Shown here: positions 21,082 to 22,452 of the stretch, piece after piece
How positions within the stretch are numbered: the first letter of the stretch is position 1
Layout: every line of letters starts with the position of its first letter
IMG/VR virus record: IMGVR_UViG_3300042475_005409
Location: 1 to 22,452 of that record
Length of the DNA stretch: 22,452 nt
Source: a virus
Reading direction: 5' to 3' (one strand)
Position numbers and translations under genes: made by a program
The notes under the pieces: generated by a model
The model's database searches: none
Seen by the model: only the letters and a program-made list of their open reading frames with translations
What the model was told of the DNA's origin: nothing

Positions 21082-22332
21082 ATGATCGAACAAGCTTTTA
21101 ATAGCTTATTTTGGAAAAATTATAATAAACCTCAACCTCTTGTAGTAGAACAAGAATCAAAGGGTATTAATTTCCATCTCACCCACCTTGAAGAGTTGGT
21201 ACTCGTGGGTCAAAAACAGGGGTTAGACGTTGCTATTAGATTTATTAATGAATTAACTAATATCTTCGAGGGTAACACTGATTCTAAGCTTTTTACTACT
21301 GTTAAATTTGATGGTGCACCTGCTGTATTAGCAGGGTATAACCCGGAAAACGGTAAGTTCTTTGTATCTACTAAAAATCCTGATAAAGCAAGCTATTCAA
21401 TTCCAGAAATCGTACAAAACTTTGGTCATGCACCAGGTTTGGTCGAAAAGCTTAAATTAGCCTTTTTGTATCTTCCTAAAGTTATTAAACAAAACTACTA
21501 TCAGGGGGATTTTATGTTCAGTAAATCTGATATTCGAGAAATTGAATATGAGGGTCAAAAACTTTTAACATTTAAACCTAATACTATTACTTACGCTGTT
21601 GAAGCTGATTCACCTCTCGGACAAAAAGTACGTAACGCGCAAATCGGTATTGTCTTTCATACCAAATATACAGGTGGGGTCGGTAAAGAAACATCTAAAA
21701 CTCCCGATGTATCAGTTAAAGAGTTTAATCTTATACCTGAAGTGTTTGTCGACGATGCTAAATTTAAAGACGTTTCGGGTATGGCTACTTTAACCAATCA
21801 AGAAGAAGAGCTTATTAAAACAAATCTTGACAAAGTACAAAAGGCTGGAGGGGTTATTGATTGGTTGTCCCTTACCCCTACAACTTACGCTAATCTTAAT
21901 ACATTTATAAACACTTTAATTCGTCAAGGGAGATTTGTAGATGATCCTGATAAAAATTTCGATGAATTTGTTGAATGGGTTAATAATAGTTTCGATAAAC
22001 AGATCGAAAAATTAAAAACTGAAGCCGGGCGTCAAAAGAAAATAGAATCAAAAGCTAAGAATACAGAATACTTACAAACCAATAAAATGACTTTAGTAAA
22101 TATATTCTTTGTTTCCAAATTACTTGCCGAAATTAAAAAGATCTTTATAGAAAAATATAACAACGCTATTAACTCTCGTCAATTTTTAGCTCAACCTGAC
22201 GGCACTCTTAAAGTCACTCAACCTGAAGGTTACGTAGCTGTAGATCATGAAGGTAATATGATTAAGCTTGTCGACCGGTTAGAGTTTTCTAGAGCTAATT
22301 TTTCAATACCTAGGGAGAAAAAATTTCAATGA
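21082..22332 (+). CDS. DUF6267-like phage protein with KxDG ligase-like motif
   Basis: A 416-residue protein. FTTVKFDGAPAVLAG (71-85) contains KFDG, the lysine motif I (KxDG) of ATP-dependent nucleic acid ligases and capping enzymes. GDFMF (142-146) and IGIVFHTKY (188-196) could serve as motifs III and IV/V. I recall the family as DUF6267 in T4-like phages; its function is not known to me. NFHLTHLEELV (30-40) is the usual N-terminal element of the family. The first 23 residues, ending LVVE, may be a cleaved leader. The last four bases overlap the next gene (ATGA), which encodes a nucleotidylyltransferase-like domain. Confidence 0.7.
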   Translation: MIEQAFNSLFWKNYNKPQPLVVEQESKGINFHLTHLEELVLVGQKQGLDVAIRFINELTNIFEGNTDSKLFTTVKFDGAPAVLAGYNPENGKFFVSTKNPDKASYSIPEIVQNFGHAPGLVEKLKLAFLYLPKVIKQNYYQGDFMFSKSDIREIEYEGQKLLTFKPNTITYAVEADSPLGQKVRNAQIGIVFHTKYTGGVGKETSKTPDVSVKEFNLIPEVFVDDAKFKDVSGMATLTNQEEELIKTNLDKVQKAGGVIDWLSLTPTTYANLNTFINTLIRQGRFVDDPDKNFDEFVEWVNNSFDKQIEKLKTEAGRQKKIESKAKNTEYLQTNKMTLVNIFFVSKLLAEIKKIFIEKYNNAINSRQFLAQPDGTLKVTQPEGYVAVDHEGNMIKLVDRLEFSRANFSIPREKKFQ

Positions 22333-22452
22333 TAGCTTTTAACCGTTTTTTTACAGAACAAATTAGAGATGGTAAACTGGTAATAATTTACCCAGGGCGC
22401 TTTCAACCTGCTCATAGAGGTCATGCTATGATTTATAACTCAATAGTAGAAG
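22329..22452 (+). CDS. HxGH nucleotidylyltransferase-like protein, 3' end outside window
   Basis: Forty-one codons are visible. MIAFNRFFTE (1-10) resembles a T4 capsid-targeting peptide. YPGRFQPAHRGH (21-32) follows, the nucleotide-binding loop and HxGH motif of cytidylyl-/adenylyltransferases such as NMN adenylyltransferase and glycerol-phosphate cytidylyltransferase. Such proteins are found in many T4-like phages. It starts with an ATGA overlap on the preceding gene. The substrate cannot be decided from this fragment. Confidence 0.8.
   Translation, partial: MIAFNRFFTEQIRDGKLVIIYPGRFQPAHRGHAMIYNSIVE

Noticed and set aside
1-22452. tRNA genes, CRISPR arrays and rRNA
   Set aside because: I saw no cloverleaf with CCA-type ends, no regularly spaced repeats and no rRNA-like stretch. 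Nearly all DNA is coding and the gaps are under 70 bp.

Overview
The window looks like part of a T4-like (myovirus) phage genome. One strand carries a T4-type recombination and transcription block: UvsY recombination mediator, UvsW helicase, gp55 late sigma factor, gp47 (Mre11-like nuclease) and the start of gp46 (Rad50/SbcC-like partner). The DNA is strongly AT-rich and genes are packed with 1-17 bp overlaps. The gp46 P-loop has an insertion like those I recall from T4-like phages of marine bacteria. A marine host such as SAR11 or a cyanobacterium is my inference; nothing in the window proves it.

Layout. (1) 1-1399, minus strand: gp46, cut by the window edge. (2) 1415-14894, minus strand: 18 genes for sugar chemistry, wedged between genes 46 and 47, which are near neighbours in T4. 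They are one GDP-mannose 3,5-epimerase-like enzyme, 13 likely glycosyltransferases (GT11-like, three exostosin/GT47-like, GT4-like, GT2-like, GT77-like and others) and four different SAM methyltransferases. No product has a visible signal peptide or membrane span. (3) 14899-18426, minus strand: gp47, gp55, uvsW, uvsY. (4) 18427-18483: a divergent control region. (5) 18484-22452, plus strand: nine small or poorly known phage genes. Two start with a peptide like the T4 capsid-targeting sequence. Others are a GIY-YIG protein, a tandem zinc-binding protein, a Dps-like helical protein, a protein with a KxDG ligase-like motif, and a partial HxGH nucleotidylyltransferase.

How the parts may work together. 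The minus strand reads as one long transcription unit with internal promoters before gp55 and before the epimerase. The epimerase would make GDP-L-galactose, a close relative of GDP-fucose, which the GT11 enzyme could use. The other transferases would extend or branch the glycan and the methyltransferases would cap it. With no lipid carrier, flippase or polymerase, the acceptor is more likely a cytoplasmic one (virion protein, modified DNA or an unfinished host glycan) than a phage-made capsule. The plus-strand genes look like a late, head-related module. Four of them have the exact 10-mer TTAAATAATA just before the start codon, a candidate gp55 late promoter. Almost no gene in the window has a Shine-Dalgarno sequence.
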